This document shows positions 47,961 through 59,262 of a stretch of 64,000 nucleotides of DNA, piece after piece (position 1 is the first letter of the stretch; every line of letters starts with the position of its first letter). The translations under genes and the position numbers were made by a program. The notes beneath the pieces are model-generated. The model was not told where the DNA came from. It searched no databases and saw only the letters and a program-made list of their open reading frames with translations. The DNA comes from Tethya wilhelma. Taxonomy: Eukaryota > Porifera > Demospongiae > Tethyida > Tethyidae. Location of the stretch: the NCBI GenBank assembly GCA_964030475.1, contig CAXIPT010000004.1:667422-731421 (forward strand). Direction: 5' to 3'.

Positions 47961-49969
47961 ATGGCAGAAGGTACTAGGAGTGGTGTTGACGATGAGCAGC
48001 TTGCTCCCTTTGTTCTCTCTGATGTTAAAGAGTTGAAAAAACACAGTGCACTAGAAGACAATGAAGCTGGACGTGGTTCTTATGGAGTCATTTATAACGT
48101 CACAGTGAATGGTCTACCATGTGTTGCAAAGAGAATACACAGTATTTTTGTGGACCAAGTGGAGAACAATGAAGTTATGAAGAAGAAATTCCGTGATGAA
48201 TGTGTCACCCTGAGCCGTCTTAAACACCCAAACATTGTCCACTTTGTGGGAGTTTGCAGCAATGCTTTGGATCTCATGCTGATAATGGAGCAACTACCTT
48301 CTGATTTATCATTCTTTCTGGAGTCTCACTCACAAGTTCCCTTGCCTCGTAAACTGGCTATTCTACTAGACGTAGCTCATGGTCTTCTCTACCTTCACTC
48401 ACACAATCCTCAAATTGTTCACAGAGATCTGACATCTCGTAACATTCTTCTAACAAGCGACTGTCGAGCAAAAATTGCTGACCTTGGAGTGGCAAAACTA
48501 CTCACACCAAAAGCTTTGATGGCTATTAACAATCACACTAAAGCTCCTGGACAGCCATTGTATATGCCGCCAGAAGCACTGACAGAGAATCCTGAGTGTA
48601 CTCCGAAAATCGACATTTTCTCTTTCGGACATCTTTCACTGTTTGCTATAAACCAGGAAGATACTCAAGTGTTCGAAGTCACTATTACCCCAGAAATGCT
48701 CGCACAAGGATCTATTCAAATGTCAAAACGAAGACAAGCGCTGGAAAAAGTCAGCGAAAGTCACTGCATGTATTCTCTAATCATTCAGTGTCTTCATGAC
48801 AAGCCATCCAAAAGACCAGAAACTGCTGAGCTTGTAGAGAAATTGCATGAATTATGTGTGAAGTATCCACTTGTTTCCCAGGAAACAGCTGGAGTGAAGG
48901 ATGTTTGCGAAGTGTTACAAGACAACAAGGAGCTCCAACTCAAACTGGTCAAGTTTGCCAAAGCTATTGATGGTGAAATAGAACTGAACAAAACCATACT
49001 CGCACTTCAAGATCACGTAGCGGAATTGACCGATCAGAGAGACAGTGCACAAGCCCAGGTAAATCAATTTAGTACTTTGATATGCAGGGCAGCATACACG
49101 GTCATGTAATTTGATGCTTTGTTTACAATAATGCTAAGAAGCTTGTTTTTTTTTTTTCAAAACTGCTGACCTCACAACAGTTGTATACTTCATTTTCACA
49201 TCTATAGGTATTGGTGTTCAAGCAAGATTTTGCCGATGAGAGAAAAGATAGAGAAGCAGCTCATAGCAAGATTGCCGACTTGGAGAAGGAACTTGTCAAA
49301 CAGAAAACACTCTTCAACGACTTAACGATGGACTTCAAACACGAATTATCAATGGCACAGCAAGACAAGGAAGCAGTACAAAAGGAGCTCAAAGAGACCA
49401 AGACTGCTTTAGCTGAAGCAGAAGAGTTGAACAAACAACAGAAAGAAACTGAAGAGTATTGGCGGAAGCAGGCAGCCCAGTTGCAACAAGAAGATAAGTT
49501 TTATACGCATACCGCGAAGTTAGAGGAGCTGCAAGCCCAAAACGCACAACTACAGAAAGATAGTCAGACGAAAGAAAGCCTGGTAAAGCAGCTGAAGAGG
49601 GATTTGGATAAGAAGGTAAAAGAATAATAATTAGTGATTGGATACTAGCTGTAATTGATGCATCATTAGCAAGAACCACCAACAGATTTTGGTAATAATA
49701 ATATTATTATAATAATGTAATTGGAGTCTAGCACTAAAACAACACTAATGAGTCACTAGCTGTGTTTGTATATTATAGATGGTCATAATTTTGGGACAAA
49801 ATGCAGTAATGACATTATAACTTTATTTGTACATAGTTTTATGTTCAACATGTTTGTTGATTCTTGTATTATACACATCATGATTCTGTAGACTAATGAG
49901 TTGGAGAAGGTTACGAAGAAAGTTCAGAAATTGGAAGAAACCCTCAAGACAAGCAAGAAATCAAACTAG
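47961..49969 (+). CDS. TKL-like kinase with UBAN coiled coil, no zinc finger
   Basis: Exons 47961-49058, 49208-49615, 49892-49969 (527 aa), phase 0. Intact kinase: GRGSYG (37-42), CVAKRIH (~54-60), HRDLTSRN (D156), DLG (174-176), MPPEA. A coiled coil starts at ~310 in the same exon. Exon 2 opens with VLVFKQDFADERKDRE (367-382), a strong UBAN match with D373, F374, E377-R378 and R381-E382. The protein ends in a short K-rich exon (LEKVTKKVQKLEE). It is the only kinase of the cluster on the plus strand, so the segment was inverted or copied in reverse. Predicted ubiquitin-chain-reading kinase (inference). Confidence 0.88.
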
Positions 49970-50187
49970 CTATATATTGCTTTTATTACCACTGCACTAG
50001 ATACAAATTGTATTCATGAACTATAGATCTAGAACCAAAGCTATACCTATTTATATATTTATTATATAATAATGATATCTTGAATAATTTTATAATATTA
50101 AATAGCTGTTTTTGAATTCACACACAATACAATATAAATAATTATATAAAACACATACATACATAATATCATCAACTGTCAGTATCT

Positions 50188-52610
50188 TTAATTCTTCCCC
50201 TCACACTGGTTCACGTGAGCTCTAAACTTCTGAATCTCTCCAATCCTAAATGGTCTGCTGCACATCGGACACACCAAGTTGGGATCAAAAGGGCGATCTG
50301 TATTTGTTGCAACATCAGTACCTGCGGGCTTAATGTACTGATCAATGATATTCTCAATATCTTCTTGCATAGAGCTCCTCCAATGTTCTTTGCTTGACGA
50401 TGAAGAGAAAGTTTGGCCTCTTTGCACCATACTCTGATCTCTAGCATTAATATTGATGTTACCACTATCTATATTGTTGTCAGTGACATGTTGTCTTGGG
50501 TTTAAATCTTCCTGCATTCGTTCGTCAATGCCTTGAGATTGCGAATCCCCTACCGTTGGAAGTGCTTCAGTTTGGTAGGTGGGAATAGGGTAAGCTGATT
50601 GAACTTGGTTAATTTCTTGAGGAAAATCAATGTTTTCACGATGTGGAGAAACACTTGCCGAATTTACAGGTAGTACAGCACTTCCATTTGACGTATCATG
50701 GTTACTTTGACTGTAGTTTACAGCACTAGACACCGGATGAAAATATTCGTGATGGAGTTCAACATTTGGCTGAAATGGTGCTTGAGCAGATTGGAATAGA
50801 GGGATGTTTTGATAGATTGGCTGTTGCTGGTGGGGGAGTTCTAGCATGTCTCGTGTGCTTTCATCTCCTGGTTTGTTTGGAACAGTCTCATGTGCATGCT
50901 CTTGAGCTTGGACATACTCCTGACTCTTAGCTTGTGATATTTGCTGATCTTGTCCAGGTAGGTGTGCGTTATAAAATTGTTCGTGATCTACAGGTGATTC
51001 TCCTTGCGGAACTAGGTGCACTTCTTGTAGATCTGAATTCACATCTGGTTGTTGAGCAAACAATTGATTCTGTTCACGATGTGTGGATGATTGTTGATAA
51101 TATTGTACGTGTGGCAGTTGTGGTTCAACCATGTTGTATGCACGTGGTCGGAAACCATGCTGAATTGGATCGAGACTTGGAACTGATATTTCGGGAGATT
51201 GGAATGGGGAGAAACGTACGCGCCTTTGATTCGATGAAGTAGGTGAGGAAAGATCACTTGGAGTTGTGCCGGTACCAATGCTTGTGGAAGGGGAAGGTAG
51301 ATTTACATATAAGGAGTCGTTTGAAGAAGTGGGAGCATTTGCCAATGGTACAGGTGAGGCTCTGAGGGGTAGGTTCGTAGGTTGGGCTGGCCCACCTGCT
51401 GAACTTTGGACCAGTTCAAGATTGGGAGTGACTAGGTGTAGTTGTTGTTGTTGAGTTCGAAAAGTGGAAGCTCCTTCAGCACTGTGAACAGCTCTTATCG
51501 GTAACTTGCTCACGTCATGCATGTTGTTTGGGGTGCTTTCAACTGATTTGGCATGCTTGAACTCTTGCCTGTCATGTCCGTCGAATTGGTTCTGAAGTTG
51601 CCTAGGGATTTCAATGGCTGTCGTGGGATACTGGGCCTCTTGTGGGTTTTTTTGCTCCAATTGTTTGTCCTGTGAACAATGGAATGTAAAATAGTGCAAG
51701 GTTATCATGTGACTGTGTACATAATCTAGTTTCCATAGCAGCAAGATATGCTTCACAATCACATTTCCATGGTAACACAGATGTGATCATATGACATGCA
51801 TAATCTAGTTTCCATAGCAACAAGACATGCTCCACAAACGTGATTCAACCATGATTGTTTCCATGGCAACACAGATGTGTCACTCTTAAGAGGTAGCTAC
51901 ACAATTACTATAGTAAACAAAAATAAAAAGCTAACTTACTTGATCTTCAACAAAATCTTTCAGTAGTTTCACTTGTAGTTGCAGTTCATCCTTTTCAATC
52001 TGTAATAGCTGCGTGTGTGAGTAAATGTACTACGTATTAAACATTGATCTCAAAACACATTATTAAATTCCTTACATTATTCTTTGCCTTCACTTGTGTC
52101 AACTCGTCTTCCAATGACGCAACTTTAGCAGCAAGTTCCTATAGAAACGAATGGTCATGAACATGCACACATGATGATGAAAATATGCCAATACAGATAG
52201 ATTTTACCTTGTCAGTTCTTTCTTGCCCTTTCAAGTCAACAGTCTGCTGGTCAGACGGCTTCTTCTTAAGTTCTTTGTTTTCAGCTGTCAGCCGCTCACA
52301 CTCGTATCGAAGTAGCTGAAGTTCCTGCTTAGCTACTTCAACTTCCTGAGCCAGGGCCAGCTGTCGAGTGTACTTGGCTTTCTCAGCATCATGGCGTTCT
52401 TTTTGTTGCTCCAGTTGGTTTTGCAGATCACCTATTTTGCTGTGAGCAGCTTCTCTATCTCTTCTCTCATCATTGAAATCAGATTTAAAGACTTGAACCT
52501 TAAATAGTTTGTATAGTAACAGTGTCATAAAAATAATTATACTATTATGGTACTATATATACAGCTGATTTATAATGTTAATTTTGTGGCATGCAGAGGA
52601 GTATAGATCA

Positions 52611-52646
<36 letters not shown>

Positions 52647-52844
52647 CTACGTAACAAATGATAATGGTTGGGTATTTTCTCATGATGTGTTATAATGGTA
52701 CAGTATGTACAATTCAAAAATAATCCATTAGTCTTTTTTTCTGCATTCTTACCTGAGCTTGAGTAGCTGCCAGTTCCGTTTTGAGGCCAGCTTTTTCTTT
52801 TTCAAGTGTCCCAATCTTCTACAATTGCAGCAGTGTGTACATGA

Positions 52845-52880
<36 letters not shown>

Positions 52881-54248
52881 TCAAACCACAAAGTGAAAGC
52901 AGGAAGTCGTTAATAATAGTCATGAATATGATAACATTGTATCAGTGGATTTAACATCATGAATACTGGAACTATAGCCGTGCATGCCACAAGTATTGAT
53001 AGTCACACACATACACATACACACACACACAATCAGCAGGGCACATCACATGCACCCAAAATTCACGTGCATGGTCAAGGTATTGTGTGATTGATAGTAA
53101 CATCCCATCTCTTAGCATCATTTTCATGCTCTTCTCTTTTCTCTCCTTTGATCTTGCACTGTGAGTGTAAGGTCAAAGGAGAGAGCCTTAGAACGAGTTG
53201 TGAATGTCTTAGTGTTTGAAACATACTGGCCATATTGACCGGTCTTCCATGCATAGCTTGATAGGCTAACACTACCCAATTCTATAGCAAGAGTTAACCT
53301 CACCTGTTTGGCATCATAATCCTCTGGTGCATTCCTTGGGTACATGGTGCACAATTCTTGCATGCTCTTTGTGAGCTCAGCTGTATCAGGTCGTTTGTCT
53401 GGGCTGTCATGGAGACACTGGGTGATGAGAGGGTACGTGCAGTGATCTTGACCGATTTTTTCAAGTGCTCGTTTTCGTTTTCGTGCTTGAATGCTTCCAC
53501 GTCTTTTAATATCTCGGCTAATGTTTTCAAGTTCGAAAACTTGAGGATGTTCTTGGTTTATCGTAAACAGGGAGAGATGTCCGAAAGAGAATATGTCAAT
53601 TTTGGGAGTACACTCAGGATTCTCAATCAGCGTTTCTGGCGGCATGTAAAATGGCTGTCCAGGAGCTTTAGTGTTGACGGCCATCAGAGCTTGTGGAGTG
53701 AGAAGCTTGGCTACACCTAGATCGGCAATCTTTGCACGATAGTCTGAGGTGAGAAGAACATTTCGTGCAGTGAGGTCGCGATGTACCACAGGAGGGTTGT
53801 GTGTGTGGAGGTAGAGGAGACCGTAGCTCACGTCTAGAAGGATGGATAGTTTAAGAGACAAGGCAACTTCGAGACGAGATTCAATAAAATTCATCAATTC
53901 GTAGCGCAGTGACTCCATGATCAAAGCAAGGTCGTGTTTCTCTTTGCCATAGTATACACCTATGAAGTGGACGATGTTTGGGTGCCTGAGTTGGCTTAGG
54001 GTGATGCATTCATTGCGGAATTTCTGCTTCATGTCTTCACCCTTGCGTGCTTGTTTCACAAGAGCCTTGTGTAGTCTCTTGGCAACGTATGGTAATCCGT
54101 TTACAGTCACCTTGTAGATGACGCCATAGGCACCTTGTCCAGCTTCTTCGCTGTCTCTCTTCAAGCCCTCCACATGCGTGAGAACAAAGGGAGCTAGTGC
54201 ATCAGGACCACCTCCATGAGTTGTCAGTTTTCTTCTAAGGGCTTCCAT
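50188..54248 (-). CDS. Kinase-UBAN-zinc finger fusion (full three-module architecture)
   Basis: Exons 54248-53304, 52818-52753, 52498-52208, 52138-52076, 52008-51940, 51669-50188 (971 aa), all phase 0. The start MEALRRKL is taken at the paralogue position; an in-frame ATG 20 codons upstream exists. Kinase at ~30-305: GQGAYG (37-42), VAK lysine (57), HRD (156-158), DLG (176-178), PPE (203-205). UBAN at 338-353: VQVFKSDFNDERRDRE, with F341, D344, F345, E348-R349 and R352-E353 in register with NEMO and optineurin. Then ~475 residues of Q/P/S-rich linker and the finger C-P-M-C-x14-H-V-N-Q-C (945-967). In NEMO/optineurin these two modules bind ubiquitin chains. A kinase in the same chain is not a combination I know. 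The 485-bp first intron holds CA/GT repeats only. Confidence 0.9.
52615..52644. repeat. (AC)n microsatellite
   Basis: AC run in the intron between exons 2 and 3 of the kinase-UBAN-finger gene. Further GT and CA runs lie at 52849-52875 and ~53010-53030. Confidence 0.75.
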
Positions 54249-54329
54249 CTTCACTGATGAACTAGGGATATACTCATTTACCAAGAGGTCACAAAAATTT
54301 TCGCGCACTAGAATTTATCGTCAATCTTC

Positions 54330-54340
54330 ACGCATGCGCA
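54330..54340. promoter_or_regulatory. NRF1-type motif upstream of kinase-UBAN-finger gene
   Basis: ACGCATGCGCA, 82-92 bp upstream of the ATG at 54248. Confidence 0.55.
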
Positions 54341-54450
54341 CTAGTGGAGATGTCTCATAATTGATTTTCTTAATAATTATAGTATCAATCTTTCCATGAA
54401 TTTAATAATAGATTAATATCAATCAAAAAGCACAAGTCAATAATTGTTCA

Positions 54451-55804
54451 CTAATTCTCTAGCTTCTTTGCCAATAGCTTCATCAGAGCCTCTTCAAAGC
54501 TTGGAGTCGGAGAGGCAGGTGGTGGTACAGTGGTGGTCTCAGGTGGCACCTTAGGCTTAGTGCCTCCATTATCATGTTCAGAACATTCTTCCTTCTTGTT
54601 CTCTTTAGCTACAGAAGAAGAAGAAGCCATCACACACATTACAGGCAACAAGCTATGTTTTGTGTGCCTGAATCACAATCCATCATTAATTTTATGAAGC
54701 ATGCATATGTACGTACCAGAAATGGTAGTTTCGAGCTTTGGAAGACAGACTCCTTCAGACTCAGGACAGGAGCAACAGACACCTGAATCACATTGTGAAT
54801 TTCGGCGACATCTAAGCTGGTCAAAGCGGTTGCAGAGTTTAGATTGCACTTCCAGTGGACACTGGTCTGCATTCTGGCGTCTTGCAAGAGCTGTAAAAGT
54901 GGGGAGGAAAAAAAACACATTAATTTTAAGGATTTTTACGACACATGTAGTATACATGCATATAGCCATGTTAGTATTCACCTGCTTGAAGCCTAGCCAA
55001 GAGGTTAGTGACGTTGGGCTTTGTGTTGGTCATCTTGGCTCGATTACTAGTGGGCTTTTTGTTGGACATCTTCACCGGAAGAGGTACTGGAGAAGTACAC
55101 ACTCCTTCATTACATTCACTCCTACAACAGATGGAGCCGGGGACTGCAGAACATTCTTCATCACTGGAGCAGAAACGTGGGATGCCACACTCCTGAGGTT
55201 CATATGGACAGGGAAGGTGTTGAAGATATTTAATAGGAAAGCCTGGAAAAGGAGTTGGAACTTTGGTGCATACAAAACGTGCTCCATAACACTCCTTGGC
55301 CCAAGTAGTAGGACAGCATTTGTCAACAAAGGTTGATTGATCGGATGGCACGGACCCAAATGGTGGAATCAGGCAGTCGTAGTCATGACCACAAGGTCGT
55401 CTAGGAGCACACTGGATCGTCTCAGCAGCAGGGCACTCGGGACGATCTTTGACACCAGGAAATTGCTGAACACCAGGGTATTGAACACCGGTACCAGGGT
55501 ATTGTCCGGGGTTTTGTCCAGGGTATCGAGGTTGAGATCCAGGATATTGCTGAAGTCGACCTGCATAATTACATACAATTGCACAAAATGATGTTATATG
55601 ACATTGTATGACAGTCCACTGCAGACAGTTTTTTGTGAATTGAATAACATTTGAGGGTCGGTCCAACAATAACATTGCAGTGATTAAAGTATACATGTTC
55701 ATTGAATAGCTGGTCTCTTTAGTACCTGTTGCAATGCTGGCTCCTTTTACAGCAACAACAGCGGCTAGTGTCACCACCAAAACTGACAGAATTTGAAGCG
55801 CCAT
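54451..55804 (-). CDS. Secreted cysteine-rich WAP-like protein 4
   Basis: Exons 55804-55726, 55560-54982, 54890-54717, 54608-54451 (329 aa), introns phase 1. Signal peptide MALQILSVLVVTLAAVVAVKGA. Exon 2 starts with YPG repeats (QYPG, RYPG, QYPG). It then has a CAPRRPCGHDYDC...CCPTTWAKECYGARFVC block and a WAP-like CGIPRFCSSDEECSAVPGS followed by ICCRSECNEGVC. Exon 3 adds CRRNSQCDSGVCCSCPESEGVC. Exon 4 is P/T-rich and ends KLLAKKLEN. Probably an extracellular protease inhibitor or matrix protein (family inference). Its upstream region to ~56445 is duplicated before the gene at 61247-62114. Confidence 0.82.
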
Positions 55805-55900
55805 TCTACGCAGAGTTGAATCCGGCAGAGTTCGAAGATTTCTGAATACACGGCTTTTCAACAACAAGACAGAGTGTCGCAATGACTGAAAAGTACCTCT

Positions 55901-55908
55901 CTTTTATA
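55901..55908 (-). promoter_or_regulatory. TATA box of WAP-like gene 4
   Basis: Minus-strand TATAAAAG about 100 bp upstream of the ATG at 55804. The same context (GAGTATAAAAGAG) is found before WAP-like gene 5. Confidence 0.55.
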
Positions 55909-56156
55909 CTCAGTAAGCCACATGGCCAAAAACAGCCCTGAAAAAGGAAGAAACATGTGTTGTGGTCCATCAAGCTGCACAACAGATGATTGAGATGAAG
56001 GACTGCCCATATCAGAGTGTGTGTAAAGAATAGCTGAATAATAATTCAAGAGTTCTATGAATAGAAAGCCAAGCCCATACCGTCTGGAAGCAGAGTACAA
56101 AGAATGCCTTGTGTTCTGTGAGTAAGTGTGCATAAATTATTGCATGCAAATTCATA

Positions 56157-56213
56157 TGACGTCATTTATATTCATTGCGCATGTGCAGTAGAACACGTGG
56201 TTGAACCGGAAAT
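56157..56213 (+). promoter_or_regulatory. Orphan CRE/NRF1/E-box/ETS promoter block
   Basis: TGACGTCA (56157-56164), TGCGCATGTGCA (56176-56187), CACGTG (56194-56199) and CCGGAA (56207-56212) in the same order and spacing as at 62508-62560, where a GPCR gene follows. Here no gene follows on the plus strand before the minus-strand gene end at 56724. Confidence 0.6.
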
Positions 56214-56723
56214 CCGTTTACAGGGTTTCTGTACTGTAACAGTAGCGTGTCACATCCGTTCCTGTCTGCCATTTGCATTTAAATTCCACAGGACCAAAGC
56301 CCCAGGAGATAGTCAGTGGTACCGGTCTTAAGCTTCTTCTTGTTAGGAATTCAGAGCATAGAATTCACTGATCACTGTTTCAATCTGCAATTCTCCACCC
56401 AGTAGCTTATTGTGAAAATTAAGTGATTTGCAGTGTGGTTGTAGAATTCAACCAGATAGTGTCTGCTGTTTTGATGCCTGTCTCAGCAGATCTTCTCAAA
56501 GTTTAGGAAGGGTGTGTGTACCATTTTTTTTGTAGAGGTTGACCAGTCTCTGATTGAGCACCTTAAAAACTGAATGAACAAAGTAGAAAAGTTTCATAAA
56601 AATTAACAAAGTCTTACAAGCTGTATGCCACAGTAATGAAAATGAAGTAGTCATGCTTCACTGTTAATCTTTACTACTTTGAATAATTATTATTAGCTAA
56701 ACTGTTTCAAGTTCTTTAAGTCA
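56214..56723. other. Intergenic, remnant leader of a lost gene
   Basis: To ~56445 it parallels the presumed 5' leader of the GPCR (62565-62815). After that, unique AT-rich DNA with no ORF. Confidence 0.5.
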
Positions 56724-59188
56724 CTATTGACTAAGACTTCTTGTATGCGCTGAGAATTCCATCCCGTGATCGGGATTTTTCCACGGTGTCCCTTGTGTTG
56801 GATAAGTAAATTCAGTAGTGACTGATGGACTAACTGGAACACTGTTCAAATCTTGGCCTTCTTGCTGAATTTGCTGTTTCTGCATGATAACTTCATAATT
56901 CACATAACCTACTGATTGCAGTTTGAATTGGGGAACATTTGTACGTGGTGTCGGAACTACAATAAAGAAGAATACAATGTCATGTATCACTGAAGACTGC
57001 ATGATTGCTTGATTGACTATACGAAACTACTGATTACATAAACTGTATACTAAGTTAGTCTATCATACCTGGAGGCTTTTGATAACCTAAGTGTTTTTGA
57101 CTGTGGTCTGTGTGACCAATTTTAAGATAAGGACCACCTTGTAGCTGACCATCACTGTACATGTACACCTGTTGGGATTTTGCTTGAGCTGTTTGAAGCG
57201 GCTGCTTCTCTAGATCAAATTCTACTTCTTCATCTGGATGAGTGTATCCACCATGTGGATTCACATTAGCTTGGTGATGCATATACTCAGAAGCAGTTTC
57301 AATTTGGAACTTTGACGGAGAAGGTGGTGGTACTCCACCAGCTCTTAGAGGTTGTTTGGATGGCTGAAAAACTACCTGACCAAGAGGTACCTGCACAATG
57401 TATATATAGGAGATCACTGCATAGCATAGATAAGGCACTTTTATAGGTCATCCAAATCTGCATAATTTACCTTGTACTCTTGTTGATGAGGTACAGGACT
57501 ATTTGAGAATTGCTCCATAGGAGGTTCAGATGTATAATCCTTGTCATGACAAGAGGATGAAACTTGATCACTGAGTTGTTTCTGAGAAATAACTGCAGGA
57601 TCACTGTTCCTACGTGAAGCACCTTTAGGTTTTTCCTCAACAGGTGTGAGAAGATTTCCTTGGGTCGTTGAGCGTTTTCTAGTAGAATAACCAGTCATCC
57701 ATCTTATAGTCTGCTCTGAGCCTTCTTTGTGCCCTAGCTCGGCCTTCAAATGCAATAATTATTAGGGGCACAATTGCAATTAATGTACATTGTTAATGTT
57801 ATAGGCTTATAGTCATTCATAATTATATATAATACCCCTTGACATACATGATGATCATCCTTCCCGGCATTAGGACCAGACGCAAGTATTTTGGACATTT
57901 CTTCGTTTACAACACGAAGCCGACAGATTTCCTTGTCTCTTTCATCAATAGTTTTGTACAAGAGCTATAATTATACATAAAAATCAATAATAATATAATG
58001 CATGCATGCACGTGTGTGTTCAATGTAACTCAATCATACTATAGCTATAACATGTCTTATACAATGTCATGCAATCAGGCTCAGCCTACATTGATGGTCC
58101 AACGTAAGTTATATAACTCACATCAATTAGACTTTCAGTTTCGAGTTCTAGGTTTGTCTCCTTCACTACACTCTTAAACTTTTTTAGACCCTTTGAAATT
58201 TCTTTATCAGTCTTCTTACGGTCTTTCTTGTCTGGTTTGATTTCTTCAGACACTGACACTAGGCTTTTTGTAGCTTGAGCAAGCTGTAAGATACATGTAA
58301 TAATTATGGATAACAAATTAAAGCATAATAATGATTAAGAGAGAGATATGGTTGTTATCATTAACAGAATTACTTGGGCTTGAAGAATTTTATTTTCCTT
58401 TACGTGCTCACTTATCAACCTCTCTGCTCTTGTTTTCAGCTCATAATATGCATCCTTTGACTCTGTTAGCTTCTTTTGAAGTATAAAGTTTTCAACAACT
58501 GTTGCAGATTCTTTAATTTGATCACCTTTCTCTTTAGCATACTCAGTTTGAGCAAACTCCTGTTTAAAGTCTGCTTTGTTTGTAGCCTAATAGCATAAAA
58601 ATGTACGTGTATATGATACAATCATAGATCAGCTACGTACAGTTAACAACTTAAAGTATAAAATTAATCTTAACATAGCACTAACTTTAGATGATTCTGA
58701 CACATGGCCTTGTTGCTCCAAGTTAGCAATTTGCTGATTTATTTTTCTTGAATGTTCACACGCTGTCTCCAGTTGGGCAGTTAATTCTCGAACACCCTAA
58801 GTTGCAGTAATTATAATCATATCCATGAAACTGAAAGATATTCCTTAAATTTAGAAATAGTTTTGCATTTTCAATATCATCTGATATCCTTGTCAATAAT
58901 TATATAATAATTGTAGTATTAATTATTTGTAATATGATATAATTATTGGCTAAAATACCTGCACAATTGCAAACTGAGCCTTTTGTTTTTCCCGAAATGC
59001 CTGTACAAAAAATTAATTGTCACAGTACAATGGCTACACATTATCCATAAGGATCGAGTCTATATAATTATACCCGAACAATATGTTTTACCTCTAATGT
59101 AGCTATTCGTCCCATTAAAGTTGCATTTTGGTCTTCACGTTTTGCCAATTCTCTAGATAACCTTTCTAGTTGTTTAGAATACAGCTCA

Positions 59189-59262
<74 letters not shown>

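Noticed and set aside
58505..58586. NKADFKQEFAQTEYAKEK in the 56724-60289 kinase as a UBAN
   Set aside because: The KADF word fits, but the ER and RE positions do not; recorded only as a faint echo.
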